Source: an uncultured Sulfitobacter sp. | GTDB lineage: Bacteria; Pseudomonadota; Alphaproteobacteria; Rhodobacterales; Rhodobacteraceae | Direction: 5' to 3' | Assembly: GCA_947492925.1 (NCBI GenBank) | Contig: CANLOQ010000001.1 | Location: 1 to 64,000 of the forward strand | Length of the DNA stretch: 64,000 bases | Shown here: positions 44,226-53,367 of the stretch, piece by piece | How positions within the stretch are numbered: position 1 is the first letter of the stretch | Layout of the letters: each line of letters begins with the position of its first letter | The notes under the pieces: generated by a model | Seen by the model: the letters and a program-made list of their open reading frames with translations, nothing else | What the model was told of the DNA's origin: nothing | Databases searched by the model: none | Made by a program: the position numbers and the translations under genes

Positions 44226-45324
44226 GGGTTAGTTTAGCCTCCAACGGCCAGCGCGGGGTGCGCGGGATAGAGGGACCATAGCCCAGCCGTCCAAGCATTT
44301 GAACCGTGTGTCCCTCGGGGGCCAGCATCTTATGCGCGCGGGCATAAAGTGCATCCATTTCAGGGTATTCCTGCAAGGCCTGAGAGATGGGATGCAGCGA
44401 CAGGCCCATCGCGGTTGTCGTCAGATTCAGCCGCAACCAGCGGCGGCCCGCGTCGATGTGATCAAGGCTGGTGTTCCCCGGCGTGGTCAACACTGCATAG
44501 GCCGGAGTGGCGAACATGATCTCGCGGTACATGTCGATGCCTTGCTGAAATCCCGGATCCTCTGGATCGGCCAGCGTTTCGCGGTTCAGCACGCCCGCCA
44601 GCATCAGGCTCTCAAGGAAAGCGCCGCCCAGGTCGATGCCATCTGGCGACGCATTGATTTCCGCCTTGCCCATGCGCATCAGATCTACGCTTTCCTGCAT
44701 GGTGCGCGGTGTCATGGTTTCGATCATGAAGGCGTCAAATGACAGGTTCTGGATGTCCTTCACCGTGGCTGGGTCGGTATAGACGTCGGCCTGCAATTCA
44801 AGTTCATTGGCAAAGGCTGCGGGCACGGCCCTGTCCTCAAACGGTTCTTTGCAGGACCGACGCTCAAGAATATGCGCGGCCAGCGGATCGGGCGCTGCGC
44901 CGCCCGCAAAGACCGCACGGGCGATGGGCCCGTCCTGTCCTTCGGGGAACAGCGTCAGGTCAACCGCCTGCCCCGCAGCACTGGCCGCAATGATCATCTG
45001 TTCCAGAAAACAGCCCATGCCGACCATGATCTGCCGCCCGTCAGGATCCGTTTGCGGCAGGCTGCGGATGCCATCGTGGCGCAGTGTCAGCGCATCATCG
45101 CCCTCAAGCGCGACTTGCCAGGATTGCAGGTTGTGCGGGTTGGGGGCGAGCAGTGCATAGCTGAGCGCGTTTTTGCGCGGGTCGGAATAGCTGCCTGCGA
45201 GGGCCCAGGGGGCCTGTGCCTTGGTGGGCGTGCGCGTTGTAACGAATTCGGCGGTGGCAGCGCTGGCGGCAAGAACGGTGCCTCCTCCAATCAGGGAAAG
45301 GACTTTGCGGCGGGACAGGGTCAT
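44218..45324 (-). CDS. nitroreductase-fold oxidoreductase with Tat signal
   Basis: The protein has 368 residues from the ATG at 45322-45324 (AGGAG site). The N-terminus has a twin-arginine signal (LSRRKVLSLIGGGTVLAASAATA), so the FMN enzyme is likely exported folded to the periplasm. Nitroreductase-like features are ALLAPNPHNLQSWQV near residue 56, for FMN contact, and LGYGPSIPRTPRW near the end. Exported nitroreductase-fold proteins are less common than cytosolic ones; the substrate is unknown. It is the first gene of an operon with the MarR gene. Confidence 0.82.
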   Translation of the reverse strand: MTLSRRKVLSLIGGGTVLAASAATAEFVTTRTPTKAQAPWALAGSYSDPRKNALSYALLAPNPHNLQSWQVALEGDDALTLRHDGIRSLPQTDPDGRQIMVGMGCFLEQMIIAASAAGQAVDLTLFPEGQDGPIARAVFAGGAAPDPLAAHILERRSCKEPFEDRAVPAAFANELELQADVYTDPATVKDIQNLSFDAFMIETMTPRTMQESVDLMRMGKAEINASPDGIDLGGAFLESLMLAGVLNRETLADPEDPGFQQGIDMYREIMFATPAYAVLTTPGNTSLDHIDAGRRWLRLNLTTTAMGLSLHPISQALQEYPEMDALYARAHKMLAPEGHTVQMLGRLGYGPSIPRTPRWPLEAKLTRA

Positions 45325-45342
45325 CTGATTTCTCCTATTTGG

Positions 45343-45380
45343 TACGATATTGCACCAATATAGTTCGATGTTGCACCAAT
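45343..45380. promoter_or_regulatory. tandem direct-repeat operator upstream of nitroreductase/MarR operon
   Basis: Two near-identical 17-base copies (TACGATATTGCACCAAT at 45343-45359 and TTCGATGTTGCACCAAT at 45364-45380) are spaced by exactly 21 bases, two helical turns. They lie 19-56 bases before the nitroreductase start and are the likely binding sites of the co-encoded MarR protein. They could also serve the divergent lldD gene. Confidence 0.7.
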
Positions 45381-45451
45381 CAAGTAAAAACTTGGAATTG
45401 ACCAAAACCCTCCCGATTGGTAAGGAAAGGTGACCAATCTGGAGCTAAATC

Positions 45452-46621
45452 ATGCCCGTCATCACAAATATCGGCGATCTCAAGCGCATCTACGAACGCC
45501 GCGTGCCGCGCATGTTCTTTGATTATTGCGAATCCGGCAGCTGGACAGAGCAAACATTCCGCGAGAACACATCAGACTTTGACAAGCTGCGCCTGCGCCA
45601 GCGTGTGGCGGTCGATATGTCGGGGCGCACCACGAAATCCCGGATGATCGGACAGGATGTGGCGATGCCCGTGGCGCTGGCGCCCGTGGGACTGACGGGG
45701 ATGCAGCACGCAGACGGAGAGATCAAGGCGGCGAAAGCGGCCAAGGCGTTTGGCGTGCCCTTCACGCTGTCCACCATGTCCATCAACTCCATCGAGGATG
45801 TGGCAGAAGCGACGGGCGCGCCCTTCTGGTTCCAGCTTTATACCATGCGCGATGCCGATTATGTCAGCCGCCTGATCCAGCGGGCCAAGGATGCGAACTG
45901 CTCTGCGCTGGTGATCACCCTTGATCTGCAAATCCTTGGCCAGCGGCACAAAGACCTAAAGAATGGCCTGTCCGCCCCCCCCAAGCTGACGCCCAAGACC
46001 ATCGCCAATCTGATGACCAAATGGACATGGGGTATTGAGATGCTGCGCGCCAAGCGACGCGAATTTGGCAATATTGTGGGCCATGTAGACGGGATTTCGG
46101 ATGCCTCCAGTCTGGGAGCATGGACTGCGGAACAGTTCGATTTGACGCTGGACTGGACCAAAATTGCCAAGCTCAAGGAAGAATGGGGCGGCAAGGTGAT
46201 CCTGAAAGGCATACTGGACGCCGAGGACGCCAAGATGGCGCTGAAGGTCGGGGCGGATGCCATCGTGGTGTCGAACCACGGCGGGCGGCAGCTTGACGGT
46301 GCGGTCAGCTCAATCAGCGCGCTGCCATCCATTCTGGATGCGGTGGGCGATCAGGTAGAGGTGCATCTGGACAGCGGCATCCGGTCTGGTCAGGACGTGC
46401 TGAAGGCGCTGGCGATGGGTGCAAAGGGCACCTACATCGGACGCGCGTTTGTCTACGGGCTGGGTGCGATGGGCCAAAAAGGTGTACAGACAGCGCTTGA
46501 GGTGATCCACAAGGAGCTGGACACGACGATGGCACTGTGTGGTGAGACGAACGTGGATGATCTTGGGCGGCACAACCTTCTGATCCCACAGGATTTCGGT
46601 GGACGCTGGCAAGACGGCTAA
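45452..46621 (+). CDS. lldD: L-lactate dehydrogenase (FMN, alpha-hydroxy-acid oxidase family)
   Basis: The protein has 389 residues. FMN and catalytic regions are in order: PVALAPVGLTGM near residue 72, FQLYTMRD near 130, the substrate-side HVDG, and the catalytic His with SNHGGRQLDG near 275-284 followed by DSGIRSGQDVLKALAMGA. It oxidises L-lactate to pyruvate at the membrane, passing electrons to quinone or cytochrome. It starts 127 bases from the divergent nitroreductase gene. Other 2-hydroxy acids are possible substrates. Confidence 0.9.
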   Translation: MPVITNIGDLKRIYERRVPRMFFDYCESGSWTEQTFRENTSDFDKLRLRQRVAVDMSGRTTKSRMIGQDVAMPVALAPVGLTGMQHADGEIKAAKAAKAFGVPFTLSTMSINSIEDVAEATGAPFWFQLYTMRDADYVSRLIQRAKDANCSALVITLDLQILGQRHKDLKNGLSAPPKLTPKTIANLMTKWTWGIEMLRAKRREFGNIVGHVDGISDASSLGAWTAEQFDLTLDWTKIAKLKEEWGGKVILKGILDAEDAKMALKVGADAIVVSNHGGRQLDGAVSSISALPSILDAVGDQVEVHLDSGIRSGQDVLKALAMGAKGTYIGRAFVYGLGAMGQKGVQTALEVIHKELDTTMALCGETNVDDLGRHNLLIPQDFGGRWQDG

Positions 46622-46641
46622 GGCTTTGCTACCAAAGCGGC

Positions 46642-47262
46642 ATGCTTGTTTTTCTGCGCCATAAGATCACCTTCCTTGCGACCCCGAAAACCGGGACCAC
46701 TGCAGTTGAAATGGCGCTTAAGCCACGGGCGGAAATTGTGTTTTCCAAGAACCGCAAACACATCACCGCACTGCGCTATGCCAACAAGATTGCCCCTTTT
46801 CTGGAAGACACCTTTGGTGTGCGCCCTGCGTCGGTCGCGGTGATGCGTGAACCGGTGGATCAGATCCGCAGCTGGTACAAATATCGCAGCCAAAAGCGGT
46901 TGGACGGTACGGCGGTCAGCACCAAGGGTATCAGCTTTGATCAGTTCGCCCGCGAGGTTGTGGCGGATGATCCGCCCCAACGGGCGAGGATCGGACGGCA
47001 ATTCAATTTCCTGACCGATGGCAAGTCACGGGTGATGGCGGACCACATCTTTGCGTATGAGGCACCCGAGAATTTCCTGATGTTCATGTCCGAGCATTTG
47101 CAGCATCCGGTTGAGATCCCGCCAAAGAACGTCTCCCCTCACGTGGATGCGCCACTGGACCCCGCCACGCTGGCACATTTGCGCGAGGTCCGCGCCGCGG
47201 ATTTCATCCTGTACGATGCAGTCATACAGGCAGGCGGGCATCTGCACGGATCGGCCGAATAG
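46642..47262 (+). CDS. sulfotransferase-family protein
   Basis: The protein has 206 residues. The PAPS 5'-phosphosulfate loop of the family is present near the N-terminus (FLATPKTGTTAVE, residues 11-23), and VMREPVDQIRSWYKYRS near 73-89 matches the 3'-phosphate-binding region. It is shorter than most sulfotransferases but shows no frame break. Similar proteins are common in roseobacters and modify cell-surface glycans or other acceptors. It is followed after 22 bases by an SGNH hydrolase gene, suggesting joint action. Confidence 0.78.
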   Translation: MLVFLRHKITFLATPKTGTTAVEMALKPRAEIVFSKNRKHITALRYANKIAPFLEDTFGVRPASVAVMREPVDQIRSWYKYRSQKRLDGTAVSTKGISFDQFAREVVADDPPQRARIGRQFNFLTDGKSRVMADHIFAYEAPENFLMFMSEHLQHPVEIPPKNVSPHVDAPLDPATLAHLREVRAADFILYDAVIQAGGHLHGSAE

Positions 47263-47284
47263 CAAAGAAACGCAGTGAGAACCC

Positions 47285-48214
47285 ATGAGGCCTGAGAACA
47301 AGGAAGCTCTGTCGGCTGAGATTGCCCGCGCCCATTCATTTGCCGAAAACGGTAAGATGTCACTTGCGGTCAGGTCTTTTGATCTGGCGCGCGAAATGCT
47401 GGTGGTCTGGGCTAAACCTGCGTCCCTGCAAAAACAGATCGCGCGGGAAAAGGCGCATCTGGTCAAAGAACGCAATCGTCTGCGCAAAATCAACTTTGAT
47501 CATGGGGCGGGTGACGGGCGCACGCCTTTGCTCATTCTCGGAGACAGCCTTGGGTTGCCCCGCACGGACCAAAAGCTGATCGGGTATCGCGGGGCGCGGC
47601 ACACCTATGCGTGGATGCTGGGGTCAGAGAAACATGGGTTTCAACCGACATCAGTCTGCCAACGCTACTTTACGACCCAAGACGCGCTGGATGTGCTGGA
47701 GGAAGAACCCGACCTGACGCAGTCGGACGCGGCGTTGATCCATCTGGGGCTGAACGATTGTGCCAAGCGGATGTTTCTGGAAGATGAGCGACTGGCGTTG
47801 GCACTGCTGTCCGCGGATACGCGCACTGCCCTGCTTTCCTTCGCCAAACGCTATCGGCATGCGATTCTGACGCTGCTTCCCGGGCGACACTATACCAGTC
47901 TTGAGGACTTTCAGCACAATCTGGACCTGCTGATTAATCGCCTGCAACGGGGCGGATGCAAAAAGATCGTGTTGACGACCATCATTCTGCCGCCATCCCG
48001 GACCTGGCGCGCAACGCCCGGCGTGAACGAGAATTTCGGGCGATACAACCTCGTGCTCATGTCAGCGGCGGCGCGAAACGGTGCCATTCTGTTTGATTTC
48101 AATCGTCTTGTGGCGGAACGCGGCCTTGCGGAAATGTTAGGCGAAGATGGTATGCATTTGAGCGAGGCGGGCCATGCGATGTTCGCGAATGAAGCGAGCG
48201 CGCTTTTGAAGTGA
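47285..48214 (+). CDS. SGNH/GDSL-family hydrolase
   Basis: The protein has 309 residues. Residues 1-75 are charged and helical. The nucleophile block ILGDSLGLPR is at 84-93 (S88), LGLNDCAK near 157 carries the Gly/Asn of the oxyanion hole, and DGMHLSEAGH near the end carries the catalytic Asp and His. It is thus a complete SGNH active site, typical of carbohydrate esterases or acyltransferases. No signal peptide is seen. Next to a sulfotransferase it may tailor surface polysaccharide, but the acceptor is unknown. Confidence 0.82.
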   Translation: MRPENKEALSAEIARAHSFAENGKMSLAVRSFDLAREMLVVWAKPASLQKQIAREKAHLVKERNRLRKINFDHGAGDGRTPLLILGDSLGLPRTDQKLIGYRGARHTYAWMLGSEKHGFQPTSVCQRYFTTQDALDVLEEEPDLTQSDAALIHLGLNDCAKRMFLEDERLALALLSADTRTALLSFAKRYRHAILTLLPGRHYTSLEDFQHNLDLLINRLQRGGCKKIVLTTIILPPSRTWRATPGVNENFGRYNLVLMSAAARNGAILFDFNRLVAERGLAEMLGEDGMHLSEAGHAMFANEASALLK

Positions 48215-48436
48215 GCAGCGGTTGAACGGCCCTGCGATCATACGGCGGCGCTTCGGGAAAGCCCGCCTTGGTACATGTCAGAACCGGAAGGACGCAGTTT
48301 CTGAGGCGTGCAAGCTACGAGGCCCGGTTACAATTCGCTGCCAGACCCGTTGGCGATGCAAAGCCTCCCGAAACATGATCCGACCGGCACAGCGTCAACG
48401 GACCTTGTCGTCCCATGATACCCAAGCGCATATGGT

Positions 48437-49585
48437 TCAAGGCCGATAGACCCGCCGCGCAAGTGCAGGGACCAGCGTGAAAGCAACTACCGCCAGAAGC
48501 CCCGCCACCAGAAAGAAAGACGCGCGCAGGCCAAATCCTTCGGAGACCAGCCCCATCAGCGGCGGACCAAAAAAGAACGCCCCGAAACCGATAACCGACA
48601 CGCGGCTGATTGCGGCCAGCCGCTTGTCTGCGGGGACCACCCGCCCGACAAGTGCCAGCGCCAGCGGTGCAACGACCGAAATGCCCAGACCGGCCAGCGC
48701 AAAACCCAACAGCCCAACCGTGACGCTTGATGCAGCGCCCGCAAGGGCGACACCGCTGGCCGAAATCACCATTGCCGCCAGCATCAGGTAGGTATCACGC
48801 ACATGCCGTGCCAACCCGTGCCCCGCAAGTCTCCCAAAGCCCATCATCAGTCCCAAGAGCGCGGGGCCCATCGCCCCCTCGCCCGGGGACCCGCCAAGCG
48901 TCCGCTCAAGGTGCAGGGCTGACCAACCTTCGGTAGCGGCCTCTGTCAGGAAAGCCGCCAGAACGACAAATCCCGTGAGCAAGACCAGACCGGCTGGCAG
49001 ACGCCCCTTTACGGTCGGCTCAATAATGGCCGCTGGCGGGCTCATGTCCCGTGCGACCCACGCCAGCAACAGCAGTATCGCGCACAGTCCCAAAAGGATG
49101 GGCACAGGGCCAACATTGGCGCTGCGCAAGGCCCCCGTGGCGAGTGCGCCGCACGCGTAGGCAAAGGAATAAAGCGCGTGATTGAGGTTCATCAGGCTGC
49201 GGTTGCTGTCTTCCTCGATTTCGGAGACCCGCGCGTTGACCAGAACGTCTACCACCCCCGACCCCATAGAAGCCACCAGCATCGCAAGCGTCAGCGACCA
49301 AAGCGTGGTTGACGCCCCGGCCCAGAGCATCCCTGCCCCGATCACCAGAATGGCAAGCGAAACGGCCACACCCCCGGCGATGCGCCGGCTGACGGGGGCC
49401 AGCCACATCGCCCCGATCGCACCGAAGGACGCGATCAGCAATGCGGCGCCGTATGCGCCATCCGACGCCCCCACATTCGCCTTGATCACAGGCATCTGGG
49501 CAAAGTAGGCCGCCCATGACAGGCCGATGGCCAGAAACCCGGCCAGCGGTCTGCGTGACAGATAAAGATCGTGTTTCAAGCCCAT
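48437..49585 (-). CDS. MFS transporter
   Basis: This is a membrane protein of 382 residues with about twelve transmembrane segments, from the ATG at 49583-49585; a longer frame adds a non-hydrophobic stretch and is less likely. MFS pattern is seen in VIKANVGASDGAYGAALLIASFGAIGAM and in the glycine-rich helices. The subgroup resembles small sugar or drug permeases without a clear substrate. It is transcribed alone and diverges from rplY. Confidence 0.85.
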   Translation of the reverse strand: MGLKHDLYLSRRPLAGFLAIGLSWAAYFAQMPVIKANVGASDGAYGAALLIASFGAIGAMWLAPVSRRIAGGVAVSLAILVIGAGMLWAGASTTLWSLTLAMLVASMGSGVVDVLVNARVSEIEEDSNRSLMNLNHALYSFAYACGALATGALRSANVGPVPILLGLCAILLLLAWVARDMSPPAAIIEPTVKGRLPAGLVLLTGFVVLAAFLTEAATEGWSALHLERTLGGSPGEGAMGPALLGLMMGFGRLAGHGLARHVRDTYLMLAAMVISASGVALAGAASSVTVGLLGFALAGLGISVVAPLALALVGRVVPADKRLAAISRVSVIGFGAFFFGPPLMGLVSEGFGLRASFFLVAGLLAVVAFTLVPALARRVYRP

Positions 49586-49733
49586 GATGCGGCCTTGCCA
49601 CGCCACCGCCGCCTTGCCAAGCACCCGACTGGCGTTTTGGTCTTTCCACGCGGGCAAATCGCGTCTATAGGCACGGCTTCACGCGGGGATACAGCCTTGG
49701 AGGATTCCCGCCCTAAACATATTGGAGAATAAA

Positions 49734-50399
49734 ATGGCCGGAGAGATTCCAGATCTTATCGCCCAGGAACGGACGGGGACAGGCAAGGGCGCCGCTCGTC
49801 AGGCACGCCGCGATGGCATGGTGCCGGGGATCGTGTTCGGGGGTGATGTTGACCCGCTGCCGATCAACCTTGATTTCAACAAGCTGCTGACCATGCTGCG
49901 CAAGGGTCGCTTCAAGGCGACCTTGTTCAACATGAAGGTCGAAGGCCACGATGACGTCCGTGTCATCTGCCGCGACGTTCAGCGCCACGTGGTCAAGGAC
50001 CTGCCGACACACGTTGATTTTATGCGTCTGAAGCGGACAACCAAGATCAACCTGTTCATCAATGTTGAAGTCTCCGGCGAAGAAGACTGCCCCGGCATCC
50101 GCAAGGGCGGCGTTCTGACACTGGTGCGTCCGGAAGTTGAACTGGTTGTGACAGCCGCCGACATTCCCGAAAGCATCACCGTTGATGTGTCCGGTCTGGA
50201 AATCGGTGAAAGCGCCACAATCGCAAACGTGAAGCTGCCTGAAGGTGCAAAGCCGGTCATCGACCGTGATTTTGTGATCGCACAGGTTGCTGCACCATCC
50301 GGCCTCGCGTCGCAGGACGACGATGACGATGGCGAAGAGACAGCAGCAGACGAAGTGCCCACAACAGAGATGGGCCCACCGGACGGCGAAGAAAGCTGA
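49734..50399 (+). CDS. rplY: 50S ribosomal protein L25/general stress protein Ctc
   Basis: The protein has 221 residues from the ATG at 49734; an upstream TTG is in the same frame but less likely. The N-terminal L25 domain (about 1-95, [23 protein letters not shown]) binds 5S rRNA. The C-terminal TL5/Ctc beta domain (about 96-185) and an acidic tail ([13 protein letters not shown]) follow. The long form is normal in alphaproteobacteria. A strong terminator follows at 50428-50462. The gene lies in the same orientation as pth, with ktrBA between on the other strand. Confidence 0.96.
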   Translation: MAGEIPDLIAQERTGTGKGAARQARRDGMVPGIVFGGDVDPLPINLDFNKLLTMLRKGRFKATLFNMKVEGHDDVRVICRDVQRHVVKDLPTHVDFMRLKRTTKINLFINVEVSGEEDCPGIRKGGVLTLVRPEVELVVTAADIPESITVDVSGLEIGESATIANVKLPEGAKPVIDRDFVIAQVAAPSGLASQDDDDDGEETAADEVPTTEMGPPDGEES

Positions 50400-50427
50400 T
50401 CCCCGACTGCGGTTGATCAATTCTGAA

Positions 50428-50462
50428 AAGGCCCCCGAAGACAACTTCGGGGGCCTTTTCCT
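50428..50462. terminator. bidirectional intrinsic terminator between rplY and ktrB
   Basis: Thirteen-base arms AAGGCCCCCGAAG and CTTCGGGGGCCTT (50428-50440 and 50445-50457) with an ACAA loop are followed by TTC and more T. On the minus strand the stem is followed by TTTTC as well, so it can end transcripts of both convergent genes. Confidence 0.93.
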
Positions 50463-50485
50463 TTTGGCGAAGGCAGCCTGCCGGA

Positions 50486-51835
50486 TTATCCGAGAAACAC
50501 TTTGCCTTCGGGGTAGCGCACCTTGGGGGTGGTCTGCGTGGCAAGGAAGAAGGCCAGCGTCAACGGGCCCAGCCTGCCCACAAACATGATCGCGATGATG
50601 ACAAGGCGGCCAAATTCGTCCAGCTCTCCCGTCGCGCCGCGCGACAGGCCGACGGTGCCAAAGGCCGAGAAGACCTCGAATACCAGATCAATGAATGTGC
50701 CCTGATAGGTCAGGGACACCAGAAACAGCCCAGTCAGCACCAGAAAGATAGACAGGGATGTAAGCGCCAGCACTTTCATGATCTCCGCGATCCCAAGGCT
50801 GCGGCCAAAGATATGCAGCCGCTCCTGCCGCCGGAAAAACGCCAGCGTGGCAAGGGCCAGCACGATGAGGGTCGTGACCTTGATACCGCCCGCGGTAGAA
50901 GACGGCCCGCCGCCCACCAACATCAGCCCCAGCGTCATCACCGTGGTGCTGTCATTCATCGCAGCATAATCCAGCGTGTTGAAACCTGCCGTGCGCGGTG
51001 TCACGGCCTGAAACCAGCTGGCCCAGATGCGCGCGGCGGTGTTGTCCAGCCCGCCCAGCGTTGCGGGATTTGTCCATTCCAGCAGTGCGAAAAGGACCCA
51101 TGCAAACAAGATCAGAAACGCCGTTCCCGACAGCATCAACTTGCTGTGCAGCGTCAACTTTGACCAGCGCCGTTGCTTGTTGATGTCCGCGATGACGACA
51201 AAGCCAAGACCGCTGAGCACAAACAGGGCGGTGATGGTGACATTGACAACTGGGTTTGCCACATATCCGCTCAGGCTGTCGGAAAACAACGAAAAGCCAG
51301 CGTTGTTAAATGCGGATATCGCGTGAAACAGCGCCTGCCAGAACCCGGCGGACCAGCCAAATTCGGGCACAAAGACAAACATCAGCGCGGCAGTTCCAAT
51401 CGCCTCGGCAACGAAGGCCACAAGGATCACCACCCGTACCAGCGCGCCCAGTTCTGACAGGCCAGTCTGGCCCAGTTCATCACGCAGCGCCAGACGCTGC
51501 GGCATGCCGATGGTCAGGCCCAGCATACTGAGAAGCAGGGCCGCAAACGTCATCAGACCCAGACCGCCGATCTGTATCAGCAAAGCGATGATGATTTGTC
51601 CGATCAACGTATAGTCAGAGCCGGTATCGACGACCACAAGACCCGTCACCGTCACGGCAGAGGCGGCCGTGAACAGCGCGTCGCTGAAGCTGACCTCGCC
51701 CAGATTGCTGAAGGGCATTCGCAGAAGGGCAGCACCAAGCAGAATGAAAAGCGTATAGATGCAGGCCAAAACCGCAGGCGGGCTGAGCCGCGCCTTTTGC
51801 AGCGAAATATGAAAGCCGGAGGACCGTCTGGACAT
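50486..51835 (-). CDS. ktrB: potassium uptake protein, TrkH/KtrB type
   Basis: This membrane protein of 449 residues has four M1-P-M2-type repeats. Filter-like segments are visible (AVTVTGLVVVDTG near residue 62, AFNNAGFSLF near 168, TPRTAGFNTLDY near 283). It forms the K+ channel-like translocator, gated by the cytosolic KtrA ring. The ATG at 51833-51835 overlaps the stop of the ktrA gene upstream; a GTG one codon earlier is also possible. Confidence 0.93.
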   Translation of the reverse strand: MSRRSSGFHISLQKARLSPPAVLACIYTLFILLGAALLRMPFSNLGEVSFSDALFTAASAVTVTGLVVVDTGSDYTLIGQIIIALLIQIGGLGLMTFAALLLSMLGLTIGMPQRLALRDELGQTGLSELGALVRVVILVAFVAEAIGTAALMFVFVPEFGWSAGFWQALFHAISAFNNAGFSLFSDSLSGYVANPVVNVTITALFVLSGLGFVVIADINKQRRWSKLTLHSKLMLSGTAFLILFAWVLFALLEWTNPATLGGLDNTAARIWASWFQAVTPRTAGFNTLDYAAMNDSTTVMTLGLMLVGGGPSSTAGGIKVTTLIVLALATLAFFRRQERLHIFGRSLGIAEIMKVLALTSLSIFLVLTGLFLVSLTYQGTFIDLVFEVFSAFGTVGLSRGATGELDEFGRLVIIAIMFVGRLGPLTLAFFLATQTTPKVRYPEGKVFLG

Positions 51836-52497
51836 CACAGGCTGCTTGCGAAATCACGTAGGTTTTTGCGCTCGCCCAGCAACAGCAGCAGGTCTTCGGC
51901 TTGCAGTTCGCAATCCGTACCGTCGTGGCCCAGAAACTTTGACCCGCGCATAACACCGATGCAGCGCAGCTGAAATTTGTTGTCATGCGGCAGCTGGGTC
52001 AACGTCTTGCCCTGAAGGCTTTCGGGCACGCGGAAATTGACCACATGCTGTCCGTTGCCAAGGCTGACATAGTCGCGCACCAGCGGATTGTGCAGAACCT
52101 GCGCGATATGCTGGCCCACTTCCTTTTCGGGGTGGATCACGCGGTCTACACCCAGCTTGGACAGAATGCGGTGGTGGTTTTTCGACGTGGCTTTGGCCCA
52201 GATCGTTCCGACGCCCAAGGTCTTGAGGTTGATCACGCTTAGAATACTGGCCTCAATGTCCGTCCCGATGGCGACAAGCCCGACGTCAACGGATTCAACA
52301 CCCGCTTCGCGCAGCGCGCCGTCCTCGCGCGCATCAAGAATAAGCGCCTGGCTGAGGTCCTGCGCGTAGGCCGCAACCAGTTTTTCATTGGTGTCGATCC
52401 CCATCACATCATTACCAAAGCGCGCCAGCTCAAGCGCAACGGTGCTGCCGAAAGTGCCCAGACCGATAACGGCGAATGATCTTGATTTACGTCCCAT
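51835..52497 (-). CDS. ktrA: potassium uptake regulatory protein, TrkA/KtrA type (RCK domains)
   Basis: The protein has 220 residues from the ATG at 52495-52497 (GAGGG site); a longer frame upstream has unrelated composition. The N-terminal RCK/Rossmann domain (FAVIGLGTFGSTVALELARFG, with the ribose-binding Asp in MGID) binds nucleotide, and the C-terminal RCK_C domain follows from about residue 140. It gates the KtrB translocator. One copy of RCK_N plus RCK_C matches KtrA rather than the doubled TrkA. Confidence 0.93.
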   Translation of the reverse strand: MGRKSRSFAVIGLGTFGSTVALELARFGNDVMGIDTNEKLVAAYAQDLSQALILDAREDGALREAGVESVDVGLVAIGTDIEASILSVINLKTLGVGTIWAKATSKNHHRILSKLGVDRVIHPEKEVGQHIAQVLHNPLVRDYVSLGNGQHVVNFRVPESLQGKTLTQLPHDNKFQLRCIGVMRGSKFLGHDGTDCELQAEDLLLLLGERKNLRDFASSL

Positions 52498-52677
52498 GAT
52501 ACCCTCATTTTTCGCGCTGCCGCTGAACGTAGCGTGCTGCGACGATTTGACAGCCCCAATGTGATCGGGTGGTGCGGATGCCGATCGGCAGATGTGCGCC
52601 CGAAGCACGCCCGGAACGTTGCACATTTCCTTTTTCGGGTGCAGTTGGTACAACGCAGAACCGCGTCAGGAGAACCC

Positions 52678-53367
52678 ATGAAACTTATCACAGGCCTTGG
52701 CAATCCGGGTGCGAAATACGCCCGCAACCGTCACAACATCGGCTTTATGGCTTTGGATCAGATCGCGTCCGACCACGGTTTTGCGCCGTGGAAGTCCAAG
52801 CACAACGGTGTGATCAGCGAGGGGCGATTTGGGTCGGATCGTGTGGTCCTGCTGAAACCCGAAACTTTCATGAACAATTCCGGCCAATCGGTTCAGGCGG
52901 CGATGCGGTTCTATAAACTGGAACCCGCCGATGTGATCGTGCTGCATGACGAAATTGAACTCGCCCCCGGCAAGGTCAAATGCAAGACTGGCGGTGGCCA
53001 TGCAGGGCACAATGGTTTGCGGTCGATCCACGCGCATATCGGTCCCGATTATGACCGCGTCCGTCTCGGCGTGGGGCATCCGGGTCACAAGGATGCGGTG
53101 CCGGGCTACGTGCTGCGCGATTTTCCCAAGGCGGATGCGGAATGGCTGGACGACGTCCTGCGAGGTATCAGCGACGGTGCCGCCGATCTGGCGGCAGGAG
53201 ACACGGGCAAGTTCATGAATGCGGTGGCGCTGCGGGTCAACCCGCCGCGATCAGGCACCGGCAACAAGGGGCCGGCGAAAGCCACAACCGAAGCAAAACC
53301 AAAGCCCGCCGAAACAGTCGAACCTCCACGTAACCCAATGCAGAAATTATTGGATAAATTCAGATGA
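52678..53367 (+). CDS. pth: peptidyl-tRNA hydrolase
   Basis: The protein has 229 residues from the ATG at 52678 with an AGGAG site. Catalytic and binding motifs are in order: GLGNPGAKYARNRHNIGF (catalytic His about residue 20), MNNSGQSV near 64, DEIELAPGKVKCKTGGGHAGHNGL near 93-117. The C-terminal 40 residues are a low-complexity Lys/Pro-rich tail common in alphaproteobacterial Pth. It releases peptides from prematurely dropped peptidyl-tRNA. It overlaps the next gene by four bases. Confidence 0.96.
   Translation: MKLITGLGNPGAKYARNRHNIGFMALDQIASDHGFAPWKSKHNGVISEGRFGSDRVVLLKPETFMNNSGQSVQAAMRFYKLEPADVIVLHDEIELAPGKVKCKTGGGHAGHNGLRSIHAHIGPDYDRVRLGVGHPGHKDAVPGYVLRDFPKADAEWLDDVLRGISDGAADLAAGDTGKFMNAVALRVNPPRSGTGNKGPAKATTEAKPKPAETVEPPRNPMQKLLDKFR

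Noticed and set aside
48222-48449. 75-codon open frame between the SGNH hydrolase and the MFS gene
   Set aside because: Arg-rich random composition and overlap with the MFS gene end; no family resemblance.
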